From: Candidatus Brachythrix odensensis
Lineage (GTDB): Bacteria > Chloroflexota > Anaerolineae > J036 > Brachytrichaceae
NCBI GenBank assembly: GCA_016714465.1
Contig: JADKDT010000001.1
Coordinates: forward strand, 310,001 to 374,000
Reading direction: 5' to 3'
Length of the DNA: 64,000 nt
The notes below the pieces were generated by a model. The model was not told the origin of the DNA. It worked only from the letters and a program-made list of their open reading frames with translations, and ran no database searches. The position numbers and the translations under genes are program-made. This document shows, in pieces, positions 24,819 through 33,348 of the stretch (position 1 is the first letter of the stretch; every line of letters begins with the position of its first letter).

Positions 24819-25853
24819 ATGTCCCCTGTCACCATTCGCGATGTCGCCACCCGCCTCAACCTGTCGATCACCACCGTGTCGCGGGCCCTGGACGGCTATG
24901 CCGATGTCGCAGCCGCCACCCGGGCCCGGGTCGAGACGGCCGCCCGTGAGATGGGCTACGCGCCCTCGCACATGGCCCGCCAGATGCGCCGCCAGCGCAC
25001 CGACGCGATTGGCTTTGTCATCCCGGTCACCCGCAAGCTCGAGGGCGGGTCGCGCGCCTTCGCCGACCCGTATTTCAGCGAGTTCATCGCCGGCCTCGGC
25101 GATGAGGCCACCCGCCACAGGCTCGATTTACTGGTCAGCGTCGCCACCGAGGAGGACGAACAGCCCATCTACGAGCGTTGGGCGCGCGGGCGGCGGGTCG
25201 ACGGCTTTGTCCTCAACCGCATGCGCGCCCACGACTGGCGGGCGCGCTTCCTGCTCCGCAACAGCCTGCCGTTTGTCGCCAATGGCCGCGAGATCGGCGA
25301 AGTCACCTATCCCTTTATCGAGGTCGACAGCCGGAGCGGGTTCAGCCAATTGGTCGCCCATCTCGCCGGCCTCGGGCATCGCCGGATCGCCTATATCGGC
25401 GGCCTGCCCAACCTGCGCTCGCAGTCCGACCGGTTGTCGGGCTATCGGGCCGGATTGAAGAAGGCCGGGATCGCCTTTGACAAGCGCCTGGTGGCCGCCG
25501 GCGACCTCACCCGCCAGGGCGGCTACCTCGCCGCGCTCGAGTTGCTGCAGCGCGCGCCGCGGCCGACCGCCCTGATCGGCATGAATGACATGACCGCCCT
25601 TGGCGCCATGCGGGCCGCCAACGAGCTCGGCCTGCAGGTCGGGCGGGATGTCGCCATCGCCGGCTTCGATGGCATCGACGACGGCGCGCACGCCAGCCCG
25701 CCCCTCACCACCCTCATTCAACCCGCCTACAGCATCGCCCGCCAGTCGGTGCAGATGCTGGTGGCGCTCATCAACGGCGATCCGATCGTGGAGCGGCAAA
25801 TCGTGCTGCAACCCGAGCTGGTCGCCCGCGCTTCAACCCTGGGAACATCATGA
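24819..25853 (+). CDS. LacI-family transcriptional regulator
   Basis: This 344-residue protein has an N-terminal HTH (VTIRDVATRLNLSITTVSRA) and hinge helix region (APSHMARQMRRQRTDAIGFV), then a periplasmic-binding-protein-like effector domain to the end. I start at the ATG at 24819, which gives the standard N-terminus; upstream frame is promoter and operator. A matching operator lies 30 bases upstream. The stop overlaps the start of the GH63-like gene (ATGA), so the regulator and the three catabolic genes form one regulon. The inducer is presumably a sugar or glycoside. Confidence 0.93.
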   Translation: MSPVTIRDVATRLNLSITTVSRALDGYADVAAATRARVETAAREMGYAPSHMARQMRRQRTDAIGFVIPVTRKLEGGSRAFADPYFSEFIAGLGDEATRHRLDLLVSVATEEDEQPIYERWARGRRVDGFVLNRMRAHDWRARFLLRNSLPFVANGREIGEVTYPFIEVDSRSGFSQLVAHLAGLGHRRIAYIGGLPNLRSQSDRLSGYRAGLKKAGIAFDKRLVAAGDLTRQGGYLAALELLQRAPRPTALIGMNDMTALGAMRAANELGLQVGRDVAIAGFDGIDDGAHASPPLTTLIQPAYSIARQSVQMLVALINGDPIVERQIVLQPELVARASTLGTS

Positions 25854-27098
25854 ATTACACCCTCGACGAGATTACCCGCGCCAGTGCTGATCTGCTGCGG
25901 AAAAACCGCGTCCACAGCACGATGAATGGCCAACCGTTTCGCTACACCCGGCCCGCGCCCTCGACCTATGAGCAGCAATGGCTGTGGGACTCGTGTTTCC
26001 ATGCCATCGCGTTGCGCTGGCTGGACCCGGCCATGGCCTGGGACGAACTGCGGGCCGTCGTCGCCCATGCGATTCCCGACGGTCCCGACGCCGGCATGCT
26101 CCCGCATATGACCTACTGGGACGGCGGCGGGGAGGCGCTTTGGAATCACCCGAATCGCAGCTTTATTACGCAGCCCCCGCTGGTGGCCGTGGCGGCCATG
26201 GCAGTGGCCGCCAAATCGCCTGCCGGTGAGGCTGTCGGGCCGCTCCGCGAGCTCTATCCCGCAATCGCCGCCTTTCACGAATGGATGGATCGCCGGCGTG
26301 ACCCGGACGGTGATGACCTCGTTGCCTGCATTCACCCCTGGGAGGCGGGCTGGGATGCGGCCCCCCGTTTCGATCCGGCCATGGCCAACGTGGTCGCGAA
26401 CGGCGACTATTCGCACGATGGGCTGCGGGCCGGGCGGATGCGCCTGACCGCCCTCTGCCACAGCTACGGCTGCGACCCGGTCGCGCTGCGCGACGCCGGG
26501 TATTTCCATGTCGAGAGCTGCGACTTCAACGCCGTCCGCGTGGCAGATCCGGAGGCGCCAAGGGCGATGGCCGACCTGCTCGACAAGCCCGCCGATGCCG
26601 CCTGTTGGCACGCCCGCGCCGGCGCGGTGCAGCGCGCGGTCGCGGCCAAGATGTGGCTGCCGGCCCCGGTCGGCGGGTTGCAGGTGGCCGACCTGTCAGG
26701 GTCAGGAGGAGGCGCCACTGTTTGATGGCGGCGCCCAGCAGTTCAATATCCTCTTCGGCGGATGCGCCACGCCCGAGATGGCCCGCGACCTGGCCGTTCA
26801 GATCGAGGCCGCCCTGGCTCGCACCCCGTATGTCCTGTCAACGACCCCGCCCGAGCACCCGGGTTTCGACCCGGATCGCTACTGGCGGGGCAATGTCTGG
26901 ATCCAGGTGAATTGGCTGGTCTGGATGGGTCTGCGCCGCTACGGCTACACCGACCTGGCCCAGGAGCTGGCCCGGCGCAGCATCGATCTGGTCATGCAGC
27001 ATGGCCAGCATGAACACTTCAACCCGTTCACCGGCCAGGGCCATGGCTCGCATCCGCACAGTTGGGATGCGCTTGTGCTGGACATGGCCCGCGCGTAA
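25850..27098 (+). CDS. GH63/GH37-like glycoside hydrolase (mannosylglycerate hydrolase type), frameshifted
   Basis: Two frames together encode about 415 residues of an (alpha/alpha)6 glycosidase. Signatures are QQWLWDSCFHAIALRWLD, HPNRSFITQPPL, the C-terminal YWRGNVWIQVNWLV and EHFNPFTGQG...SWDALV. They fit cytosolic enzymes of the GH63/GH37 clan that hydrolyse mannosylglycerate, glucosylglycerate or short alpha-glucosides. At about 26700 the first frame ends in VADLSGSGGGATV; removing one T restores ADLSGQEEAPLFDGG, as in an intact protein. No signal peptide. It is co-transcribed with lacI. Confidence 0.8.
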
Positions 27099-27107
27099 GT
27101 ATGACCG

Positions 27108-27184
27108 TTAACAGAAGAAAGGAAGAACGAAGAGAAAGGGGATCTGCATTCCAGCCCTCCTTCCTTCTTCCCTTCTTCTGTTGA
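27108..27184. repeat. purine/pyrimidine-tract inverted repeat (AACAGAAGAA family, copy 2)
   Basis: TTAACAGAAGAAAGGAAG at the left pairs with CTTCCCTTCTTCTGTT at the right. It sits between the GH63-like gene and the MDR gene of the same operon. Confidence 0.85.
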
Positions 27185-27207
27185 ATGAGTGGCACAACAG
27201 GAGTTCC

Positions 27208-28240
27208 ATGCCGACGAGATACCAAGTCTCCGCCCCGCGCACGCTCGCATTCGGACCGTATGACGAGCCCGCCCTTGGGCCGGGCCAGGTCCGGGTGCGG
27301 ACCCGCATGAGCGGGATCAAACAGGGCACCGAGATGGCCCTCTACACCGGGGCCACGCCGTTCCGGGAGGCCGAGTTCGATCGCGAGTGGCGCGCCTTCG
27401 TCCCGCGCGATGCGGCCCAGCCCTTCTACCCGGTCAGCCTGGGGTCGTGGGCGGTCGGCGAGGTGGTCGAACTCGGCCCCGGCGCCAACCGCTTCAAGCC
27501 CGGCGATCTCGTCCACGGCAGCATGTTGCACCAGCCGAGCAACGTGCTGGCGGAAGCCGATCTTTTCGCTCTCGCTCCGAGCCTGCCGGCCGAAGGCGCG
27601 CTGTTTACGGACCCGGCCCTGTTCGCCCTGGCCGCCGTCCACGATGCCCAGGTTAAGGTCGGCGACAAGGTGGCGGTTTTTGGCTGCGGCGTGCTCGGGC
27701 TGCTGGCTGCCCAGATTGCGCGCCTGCAGGGGGCCATCCAGGTGATCTCGGTCGATGTGATCGAGTCGCGTCTGGCCCTGGCCCGCGGGATGGGCGTCGA
27801 TCAGACCCTCAACCCGCGCGAGTGCGATGCCGGACTTGAGATCAAGCGTTTACTGGCCGCAAGGGCGTGGACGCCGCGATCGAGTTCAGCGGCGCCTGGC
27901 AAAGCGTTGCAGGCCGCCAGGCCGCTGCATCAGGCGGCATCGTCGCCTGCGCCGGCTACCACAAGACGGGCAGACCGGGCTCGAGCTCGGCGGCGAATGG
28001 CATCACAATCGGCCCCAGATGATCAGCTCGATGCCGGTCTGGGGCAATTCGCTGCGCTGCCATCCCATGTGGACGCTCCAGCGCGTGCGCGAGACCGCCG
28101 TCGCGCTGCTCGAAGCCGGCCGCCTGACCTGGCAGCCCATGGTCACTCACCGTTTTGGGTATGCCGACGCCGCGGCCGCCTATGCCTTGCTCGACACGCG
28201 GCCGGCCGAGGCCATGAAAATAATCCTGGATTACCCATGA
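27208..28240 (+). CDS. medium-chain dehydrogenase/reductase (zinc-type alcohol dehydrogenase-like), multiply frameshifted
   Basis: From the ATG at 27208 (CAGGAGTTCC ribosome site) an MDR protein reads correctly through the N-terminal domain (RMSGIKQGTEMALYTG) and the NAD-binding motif AVFGCGVLGLLAAQIARL to about 27845. GRKGVDAAIEFSGAW then continues in a second frame and GLELGGEWHHNRPQMISSMP in a third to 28240. The IKQGTE string replaces the usual catalytic-zinc cysteine region, placing it in the SAGTE-like branch that may lack catalytic zinc. At least two indels lie between 27845 and 27990. It is part of the LacI regulon; sugar or polyol oxidation is likely. Confidence 0.75.
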
Positions 28241-29019
28241 TCAAACAATCCTTCTGCTTCCCAAACTTTCGCCAGGCCGGCCAGCCGCTGCAGCCCTTGT
28301 TCGAGGCCGCTCGGGCGATCGGCTATCCGGCGGTCGAACTGTGGCAGCGCGACGAGAACGACGCGCGCTTTGTCGACGTGGTCGCGGCGGCCCGCGCGGC
28401 CGGGCTGGTCATCTCCAGCATGTGCGGCCATTACGCGCTCAAGGATGGGATGAACAAGCGGGCCAACCACGCCCGCATCGCGGCCGAACTGCGCGAGAGC
28501 ATCAACCTCGCGGCCGATCTGGGCATTCCCGGGCTGATCTGCTTCAGCGGCAACGTGAATCCGGGCCAGACCGATGAGGATGCCCGCGAGGCCTGCGCCG
28601 AGTGTCTGCGTGGGGTCGCCCCGCTCGCCGAGGCGCGCGGGGTGAGCCTCAACCTGGAGCTGCTCAACAGCAAGGTCAATCATCCTGGCTATCAGGCCGA
28701 TCGCACCGCGTGGGGGATCGACGTGTGCAAGCGGGTGGGCAGCCCGGCCGCGAAGGTGCTCTACGACATCTACCACATGCAGATCATGGAGGGCGATGTC
28801 ATCCGGACCATGCGCGAGAACCTGGCCTGGATCGGGCATCTGCACACGGCCGGCAACCCCGGCCGGCGCGACTTTGCGGATCCCGACCTGCCCCAGGAGA
28901 TGAACTATCGCGGCATCGCCCGGGCGCTGTCCGCCGCCGGCTACACCGGCTATTTGGGGCATGAGTTCGCCCCGTTGGGCGATCCGATCGCCGCGCTCCG
29001 GGCGGCGTTTGTCGAGTGA
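28237..29019 (+). CDS. hydroxypyruvate isomerase-like TIM-barrel sugar isomerase
   Basis: This 260-residue AP-endonuclease-2-type TIM barrel carries the metal-binding/catalytic residues typical of the Hyi/xylose-isomerase-like group: Glu in LNLELLNS, Asp/His in VLYDIYHMQIMEGD, His in IGHLHTAG and Glu in GHEFAPLGD. The start (MIKQSFCF) overlaps the MDR stop by 4 bases. Members isomerise hydroxypyruvate or epimerise keto-sugars. With the MDR enzyme and the intracellular glycosidase it suggests a short sugar-catabolic route under LacI control. Confidence 0.82.
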   Translation: MIKQSFCFPNFRQAGQPLQPLFEAARAIGYPAVELWQRDENDARFVDVVAAARAAGLVISSMCGHYALKDGMNKRANHARIAAELRESINLAADLGIPGLICFSGNVNPGQTDEDAREACAECLRGVAPLAEARGVSLNLELLNSKVNHPGYQADRTAWGIDVCKRVGSPAAKVLYDIYHMQIMEGDVIRTMRENLAWIGHLHTAGNPGRRDFADPDLPQEMNYRGIARALSAAGYTGYLGHEFAPLGDPIAALRAAFVE

Positions 29020-29057
29020 CGTTGCGTAGCAGAAACTGAGCCCCCGCCCCGCTCGCC

Positions 29058-29166
29058 GTCATCCCGCGCGAAAGCGCGGGACCCATACCTCAGCCTCATT
29101 CAAGCTGTCCGGGACAGGGTCATCCACCGTCCGCGGTATGGGTCCCGCGCTTTCGCGCGGGATGAC
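29058..29166. repeat. inverted pair of 32-bp repeats, each with its own inner hairpin
   Basis: The left arm 29058-29089 (GTCATCCCGCGCGAAAGCGC... to ACCCATACC) and the exact complement at 29135-29166 enclose 45 bases. Each arm contains CCCGCGC-GAAA-GCGCGGG. The right arm encodes the tail of the MobA-like protein. Confidence 0.9.
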
Positions 29167-29779
29167 GGGTGGGGTCGGGATGACGGGTGTACTGCTGATG
29201 TTGCGCGTCCCTTGCCTCGCGCATCTGCTCCGGCGTGTCCACGTCCATCAGAATCGCCGGGTCATCGACATCAAAGAGCAGCACATCCCCGGGCCGCGCG
29301 CGCAGCAGTTCGCGCAGTTGGGCGCCGGGCTTGAGCGCCATCGCCTCAGCCCACACCTCGCGAGCCAGCCAGACCGGATGCCCGCGCTGGCCCTGGTATC
29401 GCGGCGCGACGATGAGCGCGCCCCCCTGGGCGGCTCGGGCCAGCACGGCATTTAGCATGGCCGATGACAGGAGGGGCAAGTCCCCCAGAATGATCAGGGC
29501 GCCGGGTCTCCGGGGCGTGCTCGCGCAACCATACGAGTCCAACTTTGATCGACGAGGCCATTCACCCTCGGCGTGCTCGGGGTTGTGGGCGACGACGAGA
29601 GCTGAATCGCGCGGAAGCGCGGCCTCGACCGCCGCCCGCGCGTGTCCGGTGACGACCATGACCGGACTGGCCTGCGAGGCCAGGGCTGCCGCGACGACCG
29701 CGCCCAGCACGCTGCCGCCGCCGAAGGGCTCGAGCAGCTTGTTGGCGCCGTAGCGCGACGACGCGCCGGCCGCGAGCAC
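29120..29779 (-). CDS. MobA-like NTP transferase (molybdenum-cofactor type), with two compensating frameshifts
   Basis: This protein of about 219 residues has the nucleotidyltransferase motif LAAGASSRYGANKLL and later GALIILGDLPLLS, RGHPVWLAREVW and LFDVDDPAILMDVDTPEQ. These fit MobA/MocA-type enzymes that transfer GMP or CMP to molybdopterin. Between about 29500 and 29560 the protein reads GEWPRRSKLDSYGCAS where another frame gives GEMASSIKVGLVWLR, the expected family sequence. Two opposite indels therefore flank this patch. No ATG precedes the motif; a GTG at 29779 or a lost upstream start must be used. The last ~15 residues come from the repeat at 29135-29166. Confidence 0.75.
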   Translation of the reverse strand: MLAAGASSRYGANKLLEPFGGGSVLGAVVAAALASQASPVMVVTGHARAAVEAALPRDSALVVAHNPEHAEGEWPRRSKLDSYGCASTPRRPGALIILGDLPLLSSAMLNAVLARAAQGGALIVAPRYQGQRGHPVWLAREVWAEAMALKPGAQLRELLRARPGDVLLFDVDDPAILMDVDTPEQMREARDAQHQQYTRHPDPTRHPARKRGTHTADGG

Positions 29780-29852
29780 AATCGCAGCGTGCGCCGGAAT
29801 GGTTGACGTGAGACTGTTGATATCGCGATTCTAGCTGCCACGCATTACTCAG

Positions 29853-29915
29853 TTAACAGAAGAACGAAGAAGGGAAGGCGACTAAGCAAACTTCCTTCTT
29901 CCCTTCTTCTGTTTA
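29853..29915. repeat. purine/pyrimidine-tract inverted repeat (copy 3)
   Basis: TTAACAGAAGAACGAAGAAG at the left pairs with CTTCTTCCCTTCTTCTGTTTAA at the right, across a spacer of about 20 bases. It lies between divergent genes. Confidence 0.85.
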
Positions 29916-29960
29916 ATGAGCCGGTGCCCGCTGAACAATGACGGATGACGCATGACGCAT

Positions 29961-30017
29961 ATAACAGAAGAACGAAGAAGGGAAGGTAATGAACCTTCCT
30001 TCTTCTTTTCTTCTGTT
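29961..30017. repeat. purine/pyrimidine-tract inverted repeat (copy 4)
   Basis: ATAACAGAAGAACGAAGAAG pairs with CTTCTTCTTTTCTTCTGTTGAT. It follows copy 3 by 45 bases and shares its left arm exactly. Confidence 0.85.
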
Positions 30018-30077
30018 GATGAGTGACAGTTCACGAAATCCATGATGTCCGCGCGAATACGCAATAATACAAACTCC

Positions 30078-31264
30078 ATGCCCATCTATCTCGACCATTC
30101 GGCCACCACCCCATCGCTCCCGAGGCGCGCGAGGCGATGCTGCCGTATCTCACCGACCTGTATGGCAATGCATCTTCGCTGCATAGCTTTGGGCGGGATG
30201 CGGCCGCGGCGCTGGACGAGGCTCACTACACGGTCGGCTGCGCCATCGGCGCGCGGGCCAGCGAGGTCATCTTCACCGGCTGCGGGACCGAGAGCGACAA
30301 CCTCGCCCTGCGCGGGGTGATGCTGGCCCTGCGCCAGGCGGGCAGCCCGCGCCGGACGATGCTCAGCGCGGCCACCGAGCACCACGCCATCGAAGCCACC
30401 GCCCATCAGCTCCAGCAGCTATTCGGCTTCGAGTCCGCCCTTTTACCGGTGGACGAACATGGCTGGGTCGATCCGGCCGATGTGCGGCGCATCCTGGACG
30501 CGCGGCCCAATGAGATCGGCCTGGTCAGCGTGATGATGGCCAACAACGAAGTCGGCACCCTCCAGTCGATCGAGGAGATCGGCGCGCTGTGCCGCGCGCG
30601 GGGGGTGTATCTCCACACCGACGCCGTGCAGTGCCCGGCCTATTTGCCCATCGACGTCAACGCCCTCAACATCGACCTGATGTCGCTCTCGTCCCACAAG
30701 TTCTATGGGCCCAAGGGCGTGGGTGTGCTGTATCTGCGCGACGGCGTGCCGTATGTCAGCACCGCAACCGGTGGCGGGCACGAGCGTGACCGGCGGGCGG
30801 GGACCGTCAACGTCGCCGGGGCGGTCGCCACCGCGACCGCGCTGAAGCTCGTCAGCAAGCGCCGCGAAACCGAAGCGCGCCGGCTTACGGCCTTGCGCGA
30901 CCGGCTCATCGCGGGTGTGCTTGAGCGTGTGCCCGATGCGATGCTGACCGGGCATCCCACCCGGCGCCTGCCCCATCACACGAGTTTCGCCTTCAAGGGC
31001 ATCGATGGCGAGACTCTGCTCATGGCCCTCGACATCGAGGGCATCGCCGTGAGCACCGGTTCGGCCTGCACCAGCGGCAGCCCGGAGCCCTCGCCGGTGC
31101 TGCTGGCGATGGGCATCCCGGCCGAGTGGGCGCTGGGGGGATTGCGAATTACCCTCGGCTACGGCACGACCCAGGCCGAGATTGACACCGTGCTCGACAC
31201 GCTGCCGGCCTGCGTCGGGCGGGTGCGGGCGTCAGTCGATTTCGAACTGAGGACTCCGGCCTAG
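30078..31264 (+). CDS. cysteine desulfurase (NifS/IscS type), frameshifted at codon ~12
   Basis: The N-terminus MPIYLDHSATTP is read from the ATG at 30078. The rest (LPYLTDLYGNASSLHSFGRD onward) is in another frame. CACCCCATCG at about 30110-30119 should read CACCCCCATCG; one missing C explains the break and restores ATTPIAPEAREAMLPYL. PLP-binding Lys is in SLSSHKFYGPKG and the catalytic Cys in STGSACTSGSPEPS. The enzyme takes sulfur from cysteine for Fe-S clusters or tRNA thiolation. mnmA follows 9 bases later, so here it probably feeds 2-thiouridine synthesis. TAATAC ends 7 bases before the ATG. Confidence 0.9.
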
Positions 31265-31273
31265 GCCGCCAGG

Positions 31274-32474
31274 ATGGGCAAGACTCGGGTCGTTGTCGCG
31301 ATGAGCGGCGGGGTGGACAGCTCGGTGGCGGCGGCGCTGCTGGTTCAGCAGGGCTATGACGTCATCGGGATCATGCTGCGGCTGTGGGCCGAGGACGGCA
31401 ATGACGCCCACGGCCAGCCCAACACCAATCGCTGCTGCGCGCCCGAGGCCGTCGTCGATGCCCGGGCCATCGCCCGCCAGCTCGGCATCCCGTTCTACGA
31501 CATTCACGCCGAAGCGATTTTCAAGCAGCGGGTGGTTGAGCCCTGGATCAACGGTTACGCCGAAGCGACCACGCCCAATCCCTGTTTCAACTGCAACCGC
31601 TCGATCCGCTTTGGCTTCCTCATGCAGCGCGCGCTCGCCCTCGGCGCTGAATATCTGGCGACGGGGCACTATGCGCGGGTTTCAGGACCGCAGACTGCAG
31701 ACGGCGGATCGCAGGAAATCGCCGGCGGTCCGCCGTCCGCGGTCAGCGGTCCTGACAGCCAGATTCCTGCCCGCTACCGCCTCCTCAAGGGCCACGACCC
31801 CAAAAAGGACCAGAGCTACGTCCTGCACGTGCTCGGCCAGCGCGATCTGGCCCGGGCGATGTTTCCCTGCGGTGGCTATGTCAAGGATGAGGTGAGAGCG
31901 TTGGCCCGCGAGTTCGGCCTGCCCACCGCCGAGCGGCCGGAGAGCCAGGACCTGTGCTTCCTCACCCAGGGCGACTACCGCGGTTTTCTCAAACGCAATG
32001 CGCCCGATATCGCCATACCCGGGCCGATTGTGACCAGCCGGGGCGAAGTCATCGGCCAGCACGAGGGCCTGCCCTACTACACGGTCGGGCAGCGCAAGGG
32101 CCTGCAGATCCACGCGACCTCGTCCAGCGCCGAGCCCTGGTATGTGCTTCGTCTCGACGCGGCCCGGAACGCCGTGGTGGCCGGGCCGCTGCGCGAGCTG
32201 GGCGCCTCCTCGGTTCGGGTCGGGGCCATGCATTACTGCGCCGACGCGCCGCCTGCGTCAGATGTACGCGCCAGCGCCCGGATCCGCTACAAGGCCAAAG
32301 AGGCCGAGGGTTGGCTGCGCCCGCTGCCTGGGGGTGGAGCGCGCTTCGATTTCGACGAGCCCCAACGCGACGCCACCCGGCCAGGGGCTGGTGGTCTATT
32401 CCGCGGACGAGGTGATCGGCGGCGGCGTTATCGTGCGCGAAGCCTCGGCCAGCACCTCGAGCATTGCGGCCTGA
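31274..32474 (+). CDS. mnmA: tRNA-specific 2-thiouridylase MnmA, with in-frame palindrome insertion and C-terminal frameshift
   Basis: MnmA installs 2-thiouridine at the wobble position of Lys, Glu and Gln tRNAs. The PP-loop SGGVDSS is at residues 11-17; the two catalytic cysteines are Cys104 (NPCFNCN) and Cys228 (ESQDLCFL). Their distance is 27 residues more than in E. coli because a 72-bp palindromic repeat (31683-31754) is inserted in frame between GHYARV and YRLLKG. Near 32372 the frame shifts; DATPGQGLVVYSADEVIGGG is recovered in another frame and ends at 32474. The gene follows the desulfurase by 9 bases and overlaps the convergent phosphatase by 79. Confidence 0.92.
31683..31754. repeat. 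palindromic repeat inserted in frame within mnmA
   Basis: Left arm 31683-31711 (CAGGACCGCAGACTGCAGAC...) and right arm 31726-31754 match in 25 of 29 positions, with a 14-base loop. The element is exactly 72 bases, or 24 codons, and has no stop in the mnmA frame. It encodes a Gly/Ser/Pro-rich loop (GPQTADGGSQEIAGGPPSAV). Confidence 0.85.
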
Positions 32475-33238
32475 ATCAGGCCGTTGCTGGCGACGGCTTC
32501 GCGCCGGGCGAACAGCGCGTCGCCGCCGACAAAGTCAGTGACGACCCCGCCGGCTTCGCGCACGACCACGATCCCGGCCGCCATATCGTGCTTGCCAAGT
32601 TTCAGCTCCCAATACCCGTCGGCCCGCCCGCAAGCCACGTAGCACAGGTCGAGGGCAGCCGAGCCCAGCCGGCGCACGGCCTGGGCCTGGCGTTTGAAGG
32701 CGACGAAGTTGTCGAAGTTGTTGACCTCGCTGGTATGCCGGTCGTAGGGAAAGCCGGTGATGAGCAAGGCGCGTTGTAGCTCGGTTGCCCGCGACGGGCG
32801 AATCGGGCGGCCGTTGAGGGTCGCCCCCTGCCCGCGGGCGGCTGCGAACAGCTCATCGACCATCGGGTTGTAGACCACCCCGAGGGCCAGGCCCTGGGCG
32901 TCCTCCATCCCGATCGAGACCGAGAACTGGGGCAGGCCGTGGGCGAAGTTGACCGTGCCGTCCAGCGGGTCGATGTGCCAGCGCCGCCCGCTATCGGTCT
33001 CGTGCTGGCGGGCGTAGGTCCCGCCCTCCTCGCCGACGATGCTGTCCTGCGGGAAGCGCGCCCGCAGTTCGCCCACGATGTAGGCTTCGCTGCGCCGGTC
33101 GTATTCGGTCACGGGATCGATGGCGCTGGACTTGAAATCGACGCTGAAGTCGGCCAGCCGGGCGCCTTCGCGCAGGATCGCGCCCGCGCCGCGGGCGATC
33201 TCCTCGGCCGCCCGAAGCGTGTCTATGAGGGGGGTCAT
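32396..33238 (-). CDS. inositol monophosphatase family protein
   Basis: This 280-residue Mg-dependent phosphatase has all three signature regions: VGEEGG (metal-binding Glu), WHIDPLDGTVNFAHGLP (metal-binding Asp pair and catalytic Thr) and WELKLGKHDMAAGIVV with the C-terminal metal-binding Asp. Members remove phosphate from inositol-1-phosphate, related sugar phosphates, NADP or 3'-phosphoadenosine. Substrate not resolved. Its 3' end overlaps mnmA, tail to tail. Confidence 0.9.
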   Translation of the reverse strand: MTPLIDTLRAAEEIARGAGAILREGARLADFSVDFKSSAIDPVTEYDRRSEAYIVGELRARFPQDSIVGEEGGTYARQHETDSGRRWHIDPLDGTVNFAHGLPQFSVSIGMEDAQGLALGVVYNPMVDELFAAARGQGATLNGRPIRPSRATELQRALLITGFPYDRHTSEVNNFDNFVAFKRQAQAVRRLGSAALDLCYVACGRADGYWELKLGKHDMAAGIVVVREAGGVVTDFVGGDALFARREAVASNGLIQAAMLEVLAEASRTITPPPITSSAE

Positions 33239-33274
33239 GATGGGAGGATTGTAGCCTTCGCCCGCGGCTGAGCG

Positions 33275-33339
33275 GATCCAACAGCCGAAAGCAATATCCC
33301 CTGGCGAAGCCAGGGGATATTGCTTTCGGCTGTTGGATC
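33275..33339. repeat. 65-bp perfect palindrome, GCGAAGC-core family (copy 8)
   Basis: Thirty-one-base perfect arms flank GAA; it is the longest in the window. It lies between the SDR stop and the phosphatase start. Confidence 0.9.
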
Positions 33340-33348
33340 TGGTCGCGC

